Assembly (NCBI GenBank): GCA_963813975.1
Contig: CAWFAP010000006.1
Coordinates: forward strand, 1,674,001 to 1,738,000
Length of the DNA stretch: 64,000 bases
Direction of reading: 5' to 3'
DNA from: RYN-230 sp963813975
GTDB taxonomy: Bacteria; Actinomycetota; Actinomycetes; Streptosporangiales; Streptosporangiaceae
The notes below the pieces were generated by a model. It was not told where the DNA came from, did no database searches, and worked only from the letters and a program-made list of their open reading frames with translations. Positions 7,281 to 15,779 of the stretch are shown piece by piece (positions within the stretch are counted from its first letter, which is position 1; each line of letters begins with the position of its first letter). A program made the position numbers and the translations under genes.

Positions 7281-8453
7281 GTGGCTGGTAAGCAGGTGGC
7301 AGGCAAGCTGGTCGTCGAGGCGGATGGCGGCTCACGGGGTAATCCCGGGCCGGCCGGGTATGGCGCCGTGGTCCGGGACGCCGATTCGGGGACGGTGCTC
7401 GCCGAGCGTTCCGAGAGCCTGGGCACCACGACCAACAACGTCGCCGAGTACTCCGGGCTCATCGCCGGGCTGGAGACCGCCGCGGACCTGGCTCCCGGCG
7501 CCGATGTCCACGTGAAGATGGACTCCAAGCTTGTGGTGGAGCAGATGTCCGGACGCTGGAAGATCAAGCACCCGGCGCTGCAGCCTCTCGCGTCCCGGGC
7601 CAGTGCGGCGGCCCGCCGCCTCGGCCGGGTCACGTACGAGTGGGTGCCGCGGGCCCGGAACACCCACGCGGACCGGCTGGCCAACCAGGCCATGGACGAG
7701 GCGAGGAACGGCGGCGGGGAGAGTGGTGCCGGGCGGCCCGGCCCGGCCCGGGCCGGGGGTTCGCTCCCCGACCCCCCGGGCCCGCGCCCCGCGCCGCGGC
7801 CGGCCCCGGGGTGGACGGCGGCGCAGAGCGAGCCCACCACCACCGTGCTGCTGCGGCACGGTGAGACCCCGCTGTCGGCCGAGCGCCGGTTCGCCGGGCG
7901 GGGGGACATCCCGCTCACCGAGACCGGCCGGCTCCAGGCCAAGGCGGCGGCGCAGCGCCTCGCGGCGGCCCGCGGCGGCGTCGGCCTGATCGTGACCTCC
8001 CCGCTGCAGCGGGCCCGGCTGACCGCGGAGGCGGTGGCCGGCGCGACCGGGGCCCCGGTGCAGGTGGACGAGGGCTGGATCGAGGCGGACTTCGGTGAGT
8101 GGGAAGGACTGAGCTACGCCGAGGCCATGGAGGCCTGGCCCGACGAGGTGACCGCCTGGATGAAGGACACCTCCGTGGCGCCGCCCGGGGGAGAGAGCTT
8201 CTCCGCTGCCGGCCGCCGGGTGCTGGCCGCGCTCGACCGGTTGCTGGCCCGCGCCGGGCCCGGCCGGGTCGTGGTGGTCAGCCACGTCACCCCGATGAAG
8301 ACCGTGCTCCGGCACGCGTTGCTGGCCCCGCCCCTGGCGCTGCGCCGCATGCACCTGGACGTGGCGTGCCTGTGCGAGGTCAACTGGTACGCCGACGGGC
8401 CGGCGGTGGTCCGGTCGTTCAATGACACCGGGCATCTTCAGTCACGGGACTAG
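7281..8453 (+). CDS. Bifunctional RNase HI / histidine phosphatase (Rv2228c type)
   Basis: A 390-residue fusion. The N-terminal RNase HI domain (about residues 9-140) begins VVEADGGSRGNPGPAGYG with the catalytic Asp at 15, then NNVAEYSGLIAGL, MDSKLVVEQMSGRWKIKHP and RNTHADRLANQAMD, which together supply the acidic metal site. A Pro/Gly linker follows, then a histidine phosphatase domain with LLRHGETPLS (R192-H193-G194), IVTSPLQRARLTAEAV, ADFGEWEG and VVVVSHVTPM. The M. tuberculosis homologue cleaves RNA in RNA/DNA hybrids and has acid phosphatase activity related to CobC. GTG start. rnpB begins 27 bases after its stop. Confidence 0.92.
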   Translation: MAGKQVAGKLVVEADGGSRGNPGPAGYGAVVRDADSGTVLAERSESLGTTTNNVAEYSGLIAGLETAADLAPGADVHVKMDSKLVVEQMSGRWKIKHPALQPLASRASAAARRLGRVTYEWVPRARNTHADRLANQAMDEARNGGGESGAGRPGPARAGGSLPDPPGPRPAPRPAPGWTAAQSEPTTTVLLRHGETPLSAERRFAGRGDIPLTETGRLQAKAAAQRLAAARGGVGLIVTSPLQRARLTAEAVAGATGAPVQVDEGWIEADFGEWEGLSYAEAMEAWPDEVTAWMKDTSVAPPGGESFSAAGRRVLAALDRLLARAGPGRVVVVSHVTPMKTVLRHALLAPPLALRRMHLDVACLCEVNWYADGPAVVRSFNDTGHLQSRD

Positions 8454-8480
8454 CCGGGCCACCCTATGCTGGGGGAACGG

Positions 8481-8893
8481 CGGGCGAGCCGGCCGGACGG
8501 CCGCGCCGGGGCTTCTGGTCCCGGTGAGGAAGGTCCGGGCTCCGCAGGGCATGGTGGTCGGTAACGCCGACCCGGGGTGACCCGCGGGAAAGTGCCACAG
8601 AAAACAGACCGCCCGGGCATGGGACTTGCCTCCGGTGCCCGGGTAAGGGTGAAACGGTGGTGTAAGAGACCACCAGCGCCGCAGGTGACTGCGGCGGCTT
8701 GGTAAACCCCACCTGGAGCAAGGTCAGAAGGGACCCCGGCTTGCGCCGGGGGACTGCGCGAGCGTTTGAGGGCGGCCCGCCCGATGCTCGCGGGTAGACC
8801 GCATGAGGCTGTCAGCAATGGCAGCCCTAGATGGATGGCCGTCGGCCCGCTTCGGCGGGCGCACAGAACCCGGCCTACAGGCTGGCTCGCCCG
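8481..8893 (+). ncRNA. rnpB: RNase P RNA (M1 RNA), bacterial type A
   Basis: The catalytic RNA of RNase P, which matures tRNA 5' ends. The ends pair perfectly as helix P1: CGGGCGAGCC at 8481-8490 with GGCTCGCCCG at 8884-8893. Conserved core segments are GAGGAAGGTCCGGGCTC, CAGAAAACAGACCGCC, GGGTAAGGGTGAAACGGT, GGTAAACCCCACCTGGAG and GATGGATGGCCGTC. The 3' end carries CACAGAACCCGGCCTACAG. The 413-nt length fits actinobacterial RNase P RNAs, and placement after the RNase HI/phosphatase gene is common in the group. Confidence 0.97.
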
Positions 8894-8945
8894 CCGCCTG
8901 ACGGCCGCGCCCTCGGCGCTGGCCCGGGCTTCCTCGATGCCGACC

Positions 8946-9137
8946 CCATCCACAGGGGCTGATCGGGGCACGTCTGTGGGCGAATCTGTGGATGACCTGT
9001 GCATATGCGCCGCGGATCTGTGCGCAGCGTGGGGATAACGCTGTGGGCTTCCCGGACGCCGAACCTCTGGCACGGCCGCTACCTGGGCAGAGACCCTCCA
9101 CACCCTGTGCATAGAGGGAAATGGAAATGTGTCCACA
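8946..9137. other. Cluster of DnaA-box-like 9-mers
   Basis: Within 192 bp I count five 9-mers with one mismatch to TTATnCACA or TTGTCCACA: TGTGGATGA (8987), TGTGCATAT (8998), TGGGGATAA (9030), TGTGCATAG (9106) and GTGTCCACA (9129). Two more have two mismatches: CCATCCACA (8946) and TGTGGGCGA (8975). Both orientations occur. An AT-rich patch follows immediately. This layout resembles a replication-initiator binding region, yet neither dnaA nor dnaN is in the window. The motif matches are direct observation; DnaA binding is inference. Confidence 0.45.
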
Positions 9138-9140
9138 GCG

Positions 9141-9200
9141 ATCGCTGCATCAATGCATAAGATGAGCCGAAAGTTTATCAGAAGTTTATTTGAATGTGAT
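9141..9200. other. AT-rich patch with short tandem repeats
   Basis: 39 of 60 bases are A or T, striking in a genome of this GC content. It contains AAGTTTAT twice with an 11-base period (9171-9178 and 9182-9189). Beside the DnaA-box-like cluster it looks like an unwinding element, but a promoter region or foreign DNA are alternatives. Confidence 0.4.
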
Positions 9201-9601
9201 CCGCTGGGAGAACGGTTGGGGATTGAGGACGTCCAGGGATTAGGCTGGCCGTCAGGGGGACGGGTAGCCAAGGGGGATGCAGTGGTCATGAGACCGGACG
9301 CGCACAGCAGGGAAGCCCAGGCTTACCTGGGGACATGTTCCGACTCCCTCCGTCCTGGCCGTTAACCGGCTTCCCGCGGCAGCGGTTTACTGGATGGTCT
9401 GCCCCTTTTGTTCCATCACTCTCGTCGTTTCAAAAAATGGCAGTGCTGGATCTCATTGTGGCCCCATGAACTGCTTAATACCGCCTTCCCCGGCAGCGTC
9501 CGCCACCGGTGGACTGTCCTGGGAAGCGCCGCATCAGACTGCCCGACAGCGGTTCAAACAGTCGTACAGCAGCCACAGGTGCTGCATCGGAGGTGTGCGC
9601 C
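9201..9601. other. Non-coding stretch before the Cys-rich gene
   Basis: No convincing coding frame. A perfect 6-bp stem with a 4-base loop (CCCAGG-CTTA-CCTGGG) is at 9316-9331, and GCCGTTAACCGGC at 9358-9370 could form another small hairpin. Base composition is less GC-rich than the flanking genes. A small RNA cannot be excluded. The promoter and ribosome site (GGAGGT at 9588) of the next gene lie at its right end. Confidence 0.35.
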
Positions 9602-10210
9602 ATGAAGACCAACGTCAGGAACGAGGACGCGATCGCCCAGGCCATGGGCTGGCTCGACGAGTTGCGTGAGGAGGTCCGCGCTGAGCCGGTATTCGAGACG
9701 GCCGGCGAACCGGCCACTGCCGGTGGGCCGCCGGCGAGCGGCACCGCCCGGCCGCCGGACCCGGTCAGCGACGGGCCTGAGATGCGCGAGAGCTTTGAGG
9801 TCATCGAGACGGCGCCGATCGGCGATGCCCTGCGCATTCCTATCGCATGGTGCGAGATGGATTCGTGCATATCGCACTATGGGCATCCCGCGGCGCTGGG
9901 GGAGGCTGACATCCGCGCCCGCGCGATTGCAGCGGGATGGCGGGTCGATGCGCTCATCCGGCTGGCTTGCCCTCAATGCCAGCGCAGCGTGCCCTGGTTC
10001 CGGACTACCCACCCGATCGTGCGGTGGGACCGGGACCGGGCTGTCCGCGCGGCCACCCGGATGACCGCAGCCGTCCGCGACGATGCCGCCGGCGGCGCCA
10101 GGCACCGGGCCGGCAGAGGCGTGATCCCGGCCGCCGGGGCGGCGCTCGTCCCTGTGCCGGCGCAGGGACGGCACCGGGAATACCCGGAAGACTCCGGCTG
10201 TGCAGGCTGA
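9602..10210 (+). CDS. Hypothetical Cys-rich (zinc-binding-like) protein
   Basis: A 202-residue protein I cannot place in a named family. The first 30 residues look helical (NEDAIAQAMGWLDELREEV) and residues 35-65 are low-complexity Ala/Gly/Pro. The middle has WCEMDSCISHYGH followed by AALGEADIRARAIAAGWRVD and LACPQCQRSVPWF. That gives two Cys pairs (C-x4-C and C-x2-C) plus His residues, a plausible metal site. GGAGGT lies at a good distance before the ATG. Its stop overlaps the start of the RsbW-like gene by 11 bases, so the two are probably co-expressed and may act in one signalling path. Confidence 0.6.
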   Translation: MKTNVRNEDAIAQAMGWLDELREEVRAEPVFETAGEPATAGGPPASGTARPPDPVSDGPEMRESFEVIETAPIGDALRIPIAWCEMDSCISHYGHPAALGEADIRARAIAAGWRVDALIRLACPQCQRSVPWFRTTHPIVRWDRDRAVRAATRMTAAVRDDAAGGARHRAGRGVIPAAGAALVPVPAQGRHREYPEDSGCAG

Positions 10211-10772
10211 GCAACACGATCGGATCCAGCCGCGGGTCACGACAGCACAGGCCGCACGGCTGGTTGGCCGCGCGGCCAGCGACTGGCTGACACCTGCTGT
10301 GGAGATCGCCGCCCTGGTGAGCGGTGAGCTGGCGCTACGCCCGGATCATCCCAGCATGCGCTGGGCCTGCCTCCGGCGGATTGGCCCGCCCGCACCCGGC
10401 GGGCAGGTCAGCCGGGTTCGCCGAGCGCGGGACTTCACGGCCAGCACCTTGCACGAGTGGGGTGTGGCCGAACGCTGCGATGACATCGCGATTGTCGTGT
10501 CGGAGCTGGTGACCAACGCGCTGCAGCACGCGCCGCCAGATCCCAGCAGCACCCGCACCGGGTGGCCGATCCAGCTCGGCTTGCTTCATCCCGGGCGCCG
10601 AGTCATGTGCGCCGTCGCCGACGCCAGCAAGGCGGTCCCGGTTCCCAAGGAGCCTGACTTCTTCGACGAAACCGGCCGCGGACTGCACGTCATCGCCGCG
10701 CTCAGCGACCAGTGGGGCTACACCACCTCGGGCGACATGGGGAAGGTCATCTGGGCGCTGTTCTCCACATGA
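10200..10772 (+). CDS. RsbW/SpoIIAB-like ATP-binding protein (HATPase fold)
   Basis: A 190-residue single-domain GHKL ATPase. The N-box is IVVSELVTNALQHAP and the G1 box is FFDETGRGLHVIAALSDQWG, the usual Streptomyces-type anti-sigma kinase pattern. About 75 N-terminal residues precede the fold and include a basic stretch near VSRVRRARDFTASTL. Members bind or phosphorylate anti-sigma-factor antagonists; many in actinomycetes have no assigned partner. The GTG start lies inside the 3' end of the Cys-rich gene in another frame. No sigma or antagonist gene lies next to it, so its target is unknown. Confidence 0.82.
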   Translation: MQAEQHDRIQPRVTTAQAARLVGRAASDWLTPAVEIAALVSGELALRPDHPSMRWACLRRIGPPAPGGQVSRVRRARDFTASTLHEWGVAERCDDIAIVVSELVTNALQHAPPDPSSTRTGWPIQLGLLHPGRRVMCAVADASKAVPVPKEPDFFDETGRGLHVIAALSDQWGYTTSGDMGKVIWALFST

Positions 10773-10790
10773 TGGCGGGCGGACATGGGA

Positions 10791-10837
10791 CACGACCGCA
10801 GCCTCGCTGGCGTGGTGACCGGCGGGCTGCGGTCGTG
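10791..10837. terminator. Long hairpin between convergent genes
   Basis: CACGACCGCAGCC (10791-10803) and GGCTGCGGTCGTG (10825-10837) form a perfect 13-bp stem with a 21-base loop. It lies between the RsbW-like gene and the convergent membrane gene, and is probably a bidirectional terminator. Confidence 0.65.
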
Positions 10838-10876
10838 CGAATACTGGCGGTGCGATACGTGCCAGCACGCTTGCTG

Positions 10877-11302
10877 TCATGAGTGCGCGGGCTTGGGCGC
10901 GCTGGCGCGCCGGCTGATGTGCAGTGCCAGGAGGGTGAGCGCCGAGGCAACCAGGGCGCTGCCGACGGCGATCACCACTATCTGCCAGCCAGGGGTACCC
11001 CCGGCTGCGACCACGGGAATCACCGGCGGGGGTACGGCCGGGCCGGCGCCGCCGGTGCCGGCCGGAGGGACATTCATGGCCAGGGCGGCGGGCGCTCCAG
11101 CCAGGAAGACCACGATCCCCGTCACAAGGCTCACGGCGAACCAGCGCATGCGCGAGATAGCAGTTCTCGTCCGGCCGCTGCCGGCGAGGCCAGCTTCTGC
11201 GCCAGGCGGCCCCGGGGCTCCGGGGCCGGGTGGGCGGATCATTACTTCGTTCATGATCGCCTTACCGGGAAGGCCCTGTCGGGGTCTGGTCTTGATCGGC
11301 AT
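10877..11302 (-). CDS. Two-segment membrane protein of unknown function
   Basis: A 141-residue protein with a basic, Pro/Gly-rich N-terminus of about 50 residues. A hydrophobic segment follows (MRWFAVSLVTGIVVFLAGAPAALAM) that ends like a signal peptide. A Pro/Gly loop and a second hydrophobic segment near the C-terminus (WQIVVIAVGSALVASALTLLALHI) come next, then a short basic tail. The ATG at 11302 follows GGGAG; an in-frame ATG at 11254 is an alternative. It diverges from the LuxR-family ATPase gene, so they may share a control region. No family recognised. Confidence 0.65.
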   Translation of the reverse strand: MPIKTRPRQGLPGKAIMNEVMIRPPGPGAPGPPGAEAGLAGSGRTRTAISRMRWFAVSLVTGIVVFLAGAPAALAMNVPPAGTGGAGPAVPPPVIPVVAAGGTPGWQIVVIAVGSALVASALTLLALHISRRASAPKPAHS

Positions 11303-11503
11303 GGCGCGGACTCCCTTTCTGCCTGGTGATCCGGCTGGGAAGCCTTGCGCTGCCCGGCCGGTGCGGTAAACCACCGCCCTCACCAGGAACTTTAGGGAGG
11401 ATGGGGTAACGGCACATGACCAGTACTGATCAATGTCGCCGCGTTGCCGCCCTAGTTGATTCTGGTCATACTCGAGGCCGCGGCACAGAAGTACGCTGAT
11501 GAG

Positions 11504-14431
11504 ATGCCGGAATGGGCACGTCCCTCCTTTCCCATGCGATGGAGCAACCCGGGTCAGCAGCCGCCGTTCGTAGGCCGCCGGGACGATCTTGCCGTCCTCG
11601 AGGGCTCCTGGACGGCAGCGGCCGCGGGCGCAGGCCGCGCCCTGTTCGTCGGCGGCGAGCCCGGAGCAGGGAAATCACGGTTGGTCGCTGAGGCAGCACA
11701 CACCCTGTATGGCAAGCAGGCGACGGTGCTTCTTGGTTCCTGTGTGGCCGAGCTGGGCGCACCATATGAACCTTTCGACGAACCGGTCCGCGCGTTGTGG
11801 CCCGCTATTCACCAGGGCCAGATTCCGCTTGAGGACTGGGGAGAGTCTGGGGACAGGCCGCTGGCCGAGCTGCTCTCCACCGTCGCTGGGCGAAGGGATG
11901 CCGAGCGTGCAGCAGCAGGGCCGGGGCATCGAGGCGAACTCTATGAGGCCGTGGTGGCAGCATTTTGCGGTGCGGCGGCCCGGGCACCCGTGGTCCTGGT
12001 GCTTGAAGACCTTCAGTGGGCCGGACCCACGGCGGTCCAGCTGCTGCGGTACCTGGTGGAGCGCACCACTGAGTCGCGGATCCTCGTCCTGGCCACCTAC
12101 CGCACATCCGCGCCGGACCGTTCCAGGTTGCTCGGCGAGGCCATCGCGGACGTGCACCGGCTGGACGGCGTTTCCCGGTTGGACCTCTCGCCACTCACCA
12201 CGGACGACATCGCACAGTACCTGTCGTGCCAGGTCCCGGGTTCGGATCACCAGGTGCGAAGGGCGGCGGCCCTGCTCCGCGAGCAGACCGGCGGCAACCC
12301 CTTCTTCCTACGGGAACTGTGGCGTGACCTCGACGGGCGCGGGGGGCTTGCCGTCCTTCGCCCCGGCGCTTTCGCCGCCCCGGAATCGGTCAAGGACGCG
12401 CTCGAGCATCGGCTGAGTATGCTCGCCACGGAGCATCAGGAGACAATTGAGCTCGCGGCCGTGATTGGTGAGAAATTCGATTCCGCCGAACTGCTGGCAG
12501 CTTCGCCGTATACAGCGGATACGGTACTCACGGCCATCGACGTGGGAGTAGGTCTGGGCCTCGTCGAGCAAGCCGCCGGCGCTGATGGCCGTTTTCAGTT
12601 TCTGCACACCATCGCGCGGCAAGTGCTCTTGGACCGCCTATCCCCCTCACAGCTGACGAGGCAGCACGTCCGGATCGCAGAGGAACTTGAAACTAACTTC
12701 CCGGCCGCGGAGCGGCGAGTGCAGCGGCTGGCCCACCACTACGCCAGCGCCCGCGCCCTGGGTTATGTCGATCAAGCTGTCCGGTATCTGGTCGAAGCCG
12801 CGAGGATGGCCGATCGTAGCCTGGCTCACGAGGATGCAGCCCGTCTTTACCAGCGCGCTGCATCGACCACCACGCTCCCGCAGCAGCGTGACGATCTACG
12901 ATTGCAGGCCGCCCGTTGCTACCTGCTCGCGGCAGAATTTGTCCGCGCTCGCGAGCTCAATGAAGAAGTGATCGCTGCGGGCGACCCGAGGCACCGGCTC
13001 CGGGCGGCGATCGGCTACGAGAACGCATCGTTTCGCCCTGGACTCGCTGGCCACCGTGCGGTCCAGGTGCTGACGGAAGGGATTCGGGCTATCCCGCACG
13101 ATCCCATGGACGTGCTGTACGTCCATGGGATCGCCAGTCTGGGTCGGGCCGTTGGCTTCACCGGTGCCCCGGAGCAAGCCCGGGCGCTCGGCAACGATGC
13201 CATCGCCATGGCCCGCGGCCTTGGCCAACCGGACCTGCTCGCCGACACGCTCGAGACGACCCTGTTTCACCCGTACCGGCCCGCCGACATGGCTGAGCGG
13301 CTGGTCAGAGCCGATGAGCTAACTCAGCTAGCTGGCCAGTCGGGCGATTCCGAGCATCTCGGGGCGGCCGCCTACTTCCGTGGCGTCGCCAGTTACACCA
13401 GCGGGGATGTCGCTGGCATGGATGCCAGTGAGGCCGATCTGGCGAAAGCCTCACGAGAGCTCGGCGACGATTACTGGGACTACTTCATCGGCTGCATTCG
13501 TTATGCTCGTCAATTCGCCGAGGGTAATCTCGACGCGGCATCGCTCACCTGCTCGCGCCTTGTCGAGGTCGGAAGCTCATTCGGGACGGATGACACCGAA
13601 GGTCCATACGGCGTGCAGATGTACATGGTGCAACGTGAGGCAGGGCACCTCGGTGCGGTGCGGCCGTTTATCACCGGCGAAGAGTCACCCACCCAGAAAT
13701 GGGCGCCCGGCCTGCTCGCACTCTACACCGAGCTGGGTTTGGCACCGCACGCACAGCGGCTCTTGCAGTGGCTGCTCGTGCGGTACACCGCTGACGATTG
13801 CAACTCGGCTGACTGGCCGATCCGGCTCGCGTTCATGGTGGAGGCGGCCACCTGGCTTGAGGACAAATCGGCGGCCCGCCGCCTGCGACCGCTTATGGCC
13901 GAGTACTCCGGTCTCAACTTGCTCGGTGGATCGTTCATTGCGGTGTTCGGAAGTGCCGAGCGGTATCTCGGCCGGCTCGACTCCTTGCTGGGCAGCGGAT
14001 CACCCGAAGATCGCTTCGCCGCAGCCTTGGATCTTGACGTGCGTACCGAGGCGCCGTTGCATCAAGCGGAGACTCTGGCTGCTCAGGTCGCGCATCTCCG
14101 GCGCGCCGGGAAGGACACGGTGAGGACGCGCCAACTGACTGAGCAGGCCATGTCTATCGCCGAGCCACGCGGTCTGCGCCGGATTGTCGGCATGCTCGAG
14201 TCCCATGACGTAGAACAGCATCGCGCGCACGCCCGTCCCGACAGGCTGACCACCCGGGAAATTGATGTGCTGCGGCTACTCGGCGCTGGGGCGAGCAACC
14301 GGGAAATCGCTGAACAATTGGTCATCAGTGAGAACACCGCGGCTAACCATGTCCGGAACATCCTGGTAAAGATCGACGCGGGCAACCGGACCCAGGCAGC
14401 CATCTACGCGTCCACGCACGGGTTGCTCTAG
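11504..14431 (+). CDS. LAL-type transcriptional regulator (AAA ATPase plus LuxR HTH)
   Basis: About 975 residues in the large ATP-binding LuxR class. FVGRRDDLAVLEGSW opens the ATPase, Walker A is GGEPGAGKSRL, and Walker B-like VVLVLEDLQWAGPTAV follows. The middle consists of TPR-like helical repeats (VRYLVEAARMADRSLAHEDAARLYQRAA and later pairs). The C-terminal LuxR helix-turn-helix is LTTREIDVLRLLGAG then NREIAEQLVISENTAANHV. Such proteins are often pathway activators responding to small ligands. Start is uncertain: ATG 11504 was chosen over an in-frame TTG at 11456; neither has a clear ribosome site. The third-position GC bias is weaker than in its neighbours, with some AT-ending codons, hinting at a different history. 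Confidence 0.9.
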   Translation: MPEWARPSFPMRWSNPGQQPPFVGRRDDLAVLEGSWTAAAAGAGRALFVGGEPGAGKSRLVAEAAHTLYGKQATVLLGSCVAELGAPYEPFDEPVRALWPAIHQGQIPLEDWGESGDRPLAELLSTVAGRRDAERAAAGPGHRGELYEAVVAAFCGAAARAPVVLVLEDLQWAGPTAVQLLRYLVERTTESRILVLATYRTSAPDRSRLLGEAIADVHRLDGVSRLDLSPLTTDDIAQYLSCQVPGSDHQVRRAAALLREQTGGNPFFLRELWRDLDGRGGLAVLRPGAFAAPESVKDALEHRLSMLATEHQETIELAAVIGEKFDSAELLAASPYTADTVLTAIDVGVGLGLVEQAAGADGRFQFLHTIARQVLLDRLSPSQLTRQHVRIAEELETNFPAAERRVQRLAHHYASARALGYVDQAVRYLVEAARMADRSLAHEDAARLYQRAASTTTLPQQRDDLRLQAARCYLLAAEFVRARELNEEVIAAGDPRHRLRAAIGYENASFRPGLAGHRAVQVLTEGIRAIPHDPMDVLYVHGIASLGRAVGFTGAPEQARALGNDAIAMARGLGQPDLLADTLETTLFHPYRPADMAERLVRADELTQLAGQSGDSEHLGAAAYFRGVASYTSGDVAGMDASEADLAKASRELGDDYWDYFIGCIRYARQFAEGNLDAASLTCSRLVEVGSSFGTDDTEGPYGVQMYMVQREAGHLGAVRPFITGEESPTQKWAPGLLALYTELGLAPHAQRLLQWLLVRYTADDCNSADWPIRLAFMVEAATWLEDKSAARRLRPLMAEYSGLNLLGGSFIAVFGSAERYLGRLDSLLGSGSPEDRFAAALDLDVRTEAPLHQAETLAAQVAHLRRAGKDTVRTRQLTEQAMSIAEPRGLRRIVGMLESHDVEQHRAHARPDRLTTREIDVLRLLGAGASNREIAEQLVISENTAANHVRNILVKIDAGNRTQAAIYASTHGLL

Positions 14432-14454
14432 CCCCCGGCCGGGAGCTTGGGCCA

Positions 14455-14724
14455 CTAGACGGGATTCAATGACCCGTCACTGTGTACCTTCCCGCTCACC
14501 TCAATCACCACGTCAGCAGGGATGCCAGCACGGACCGCGGCTCGCCGGATCGCCTCTACAGACGGGGCCTCATACAGGCAGTACGTCTTTCGCCGGTCCA
14601 CCGACAAGAACGAGTACAACCACCGAACTCCCTCCTCGTCATTGATCAGGTTGATTTCTCTGGCGCCCTCGGCGGTGGGATCGAAAGCCTCCGCGTAACT
14701 GCGCTCGATCACGAAGATTGTCAT
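14455..14724 (-). CDS. DUF4242 (SCO4226-like) small protein
   Basis: An 89-residue ferredoxin-like-fold protein of the DUF4242 family. The signature is MTIFVIERSYAEAF, GVRWLYSFLSVDRRKTYCLYEAPS and IRRAAVRAGIPADVVIEV. The Streptomyces member SCO4226 binds nickel; whether metal binding applies here is unknown. It is convergent with the LuxR-family ATPase gene, with about 20 bases between stops. Its upstream region contains T-rich stretches (GGTTTTCTTCTTCC on the plus strand). Confidence 0.8.
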   Translation of the reverse strand: MTIFVIERSYAEAFDPTAEGAREINLINDEEGVRWLYSFLSVDRRKTYCLYEAPSVEAIRRAAVRAGIPADVVIEVSGKVHSDGSLNPV

Positions 14725-15162
14725 GGTTTTCTTCTTCCTCGAAGTTTGTTTCAGCGCACTCCTGGATGTTCTTCCCGCCGCGGGCGTCGACCGGAATCGG
14801 GATTGCTGGCTGGCCTGAACGTACTCAGATCAGCAGGCAGAGCACTCAGATTCTGCTAAACGCTCTGCTCAGCGTAGGGCCGGAGGTCATGAATGCGACA
14901 TCGATTTACGGTCCGGGGTAACTCACGTGGCTGGCGGGGCAGCAGATGAGGGTGATCGGTCCTGTCCACTCGCAGCGTTCCGGTCAGTGGCGGCCGCAGG
15001 CTTCACCGGCACACACCGGAAGGACGGGCCTCGTGGTGATCGACTATGACCGAGCATCCGCCGAGAGCACCGATGAGTTGAAGCGCGATGGCAGGTCTTA
15101 CCGGTCATGAAGGCATCGGCCCGGACGCCAAGCGGCGGCCGTCCAGGGAAGGAACCAGCCCC
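14725..15162. other. Intergenic region, divergent promoters expected
   Basis: 438 bases separate the DUF4242 gene (minus) from the SRPBCC gene (plus). I see no coding frame with family similarity and no strong dyad. The part next to DUF4242 (14725-14920) is richer in A/T than average and likely contains its promoter. GAAGGA at 15148 is the ribosome site of the SRPBCC gene. Confidence 0.4.
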
Positions 15163-15678
15163 GTGAGCGACCACGAGTACCAGCCTGTTGCCGTATCGCG
15201 GCGGATCTGCGCTCCAGCCCGCGAGATCTTCCAGGTCCTCGCGAACCCTGTGCGGCACCTGGAGCTTGATGGTTCAGGGATGCTGCGGGGGGCGGTGACC
15301 ACCACGATGATCTCGGGCGTCGGGGACGTCTTCGTGATCAAGATGTACTACTCGGAGCTAGGCGACTATGAGATGAACAACCACGTCGTCGAGTACGAAC
15401 CGGACCGCCGTATCAGCTGGGAGCCGGAGGCTGGACGCGGGCATCGAGACGCTGCCCCGTCCAGTCAGGCCGAGGCTCGCTGGGGGCACCGGTGGACCTA
15501 TCAGCTCACCCCCGACGGCCAGGATGCGACCATCGTGACCGAGATCTATGACTGTTCACGCGCGCCAGAAGAGGAGCGCCTGGGCATGGACAACGGAAAC
15601 TCGTGGGTCGAGAGCATGACCAGGACGCTGGAGCGACTTGACACGCTCTGCACCGGGCAGGCGGGTCAGGCGGGGTAA
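15163..15678 (+). CDS. SRPBCC (START/Bet v1-like) domain protein
   Basis: A 171-residue protein with the SRPBCC pattern: an N-terminal strand and helix (VAVSRRICAPAREIFQVLANPVRHLELDGSG), central strands (VFVIKMYYSELGDYEMNNHVVEYEPDRRISWEP), WTYQLTPDGQDATIVTEIYD and a long C-terminal helix (SWVESMTRTLERLDTLC). These proteins bind hydrophobic ligands in a deep cavity; the ligand is unknown. The GTG at 15163 was chosen because GAAGGA lies 9 bases upstream. The gene converges on the ECF41 sigma gene. Confidence 0.82.
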   Translation: MSDHEYQPVAVSRRICAPAREIFQVLANPVRHLELDGSGMLRGAVTTTMISGVGDVFVIKMYYSELGDYEMNNHVVEYEPDRRISWEPEAGRGHRDAAPSSQAEARWGHRWTYQLTPDGQDATIVTEIYDCSRAPEEERLGMDNGNSWVESMTRTLERLDTLCTGQAGQAG

Positions 15679-15752
15679 TCGTGGTCCGCTCACCTGCCCG
15701 CCAGGTACTGCCCTACGCTCATCGGCAACAGCAGCAACCCGGGTAGCGGCCG

Positions 15753-15779
15753 CCCGCGTCCAGGGACAGAAGACGCGGG
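15753..15779. terminator. Hairpin between SRPBCC gene and ECF41 gene
   Basis: CCCGCGTC and GACGCGGG form an 8-bp stem around an 11-base loop directly abutting the sigma gene stop. It probably terminates both convergent transcripts. Confidence 0.5.

Noticed and set aside
9129..9365. 78-codon plus-strand frame (MSTAIAASMHKMSRKF...)
   Set aside because: Overlaps the DnaA-box-like and AT-rich region, has no ribosome site, poor codon bias and no family resemblance.
10785..11369. Plus-strand frame with Cys-rich start (GLRSCEYWRCDTCQHACCHE)
   Set aside because: It runs through the terminator hairpin and antisense to the two-TM membrane gene; the Cys pattern appears accidental.
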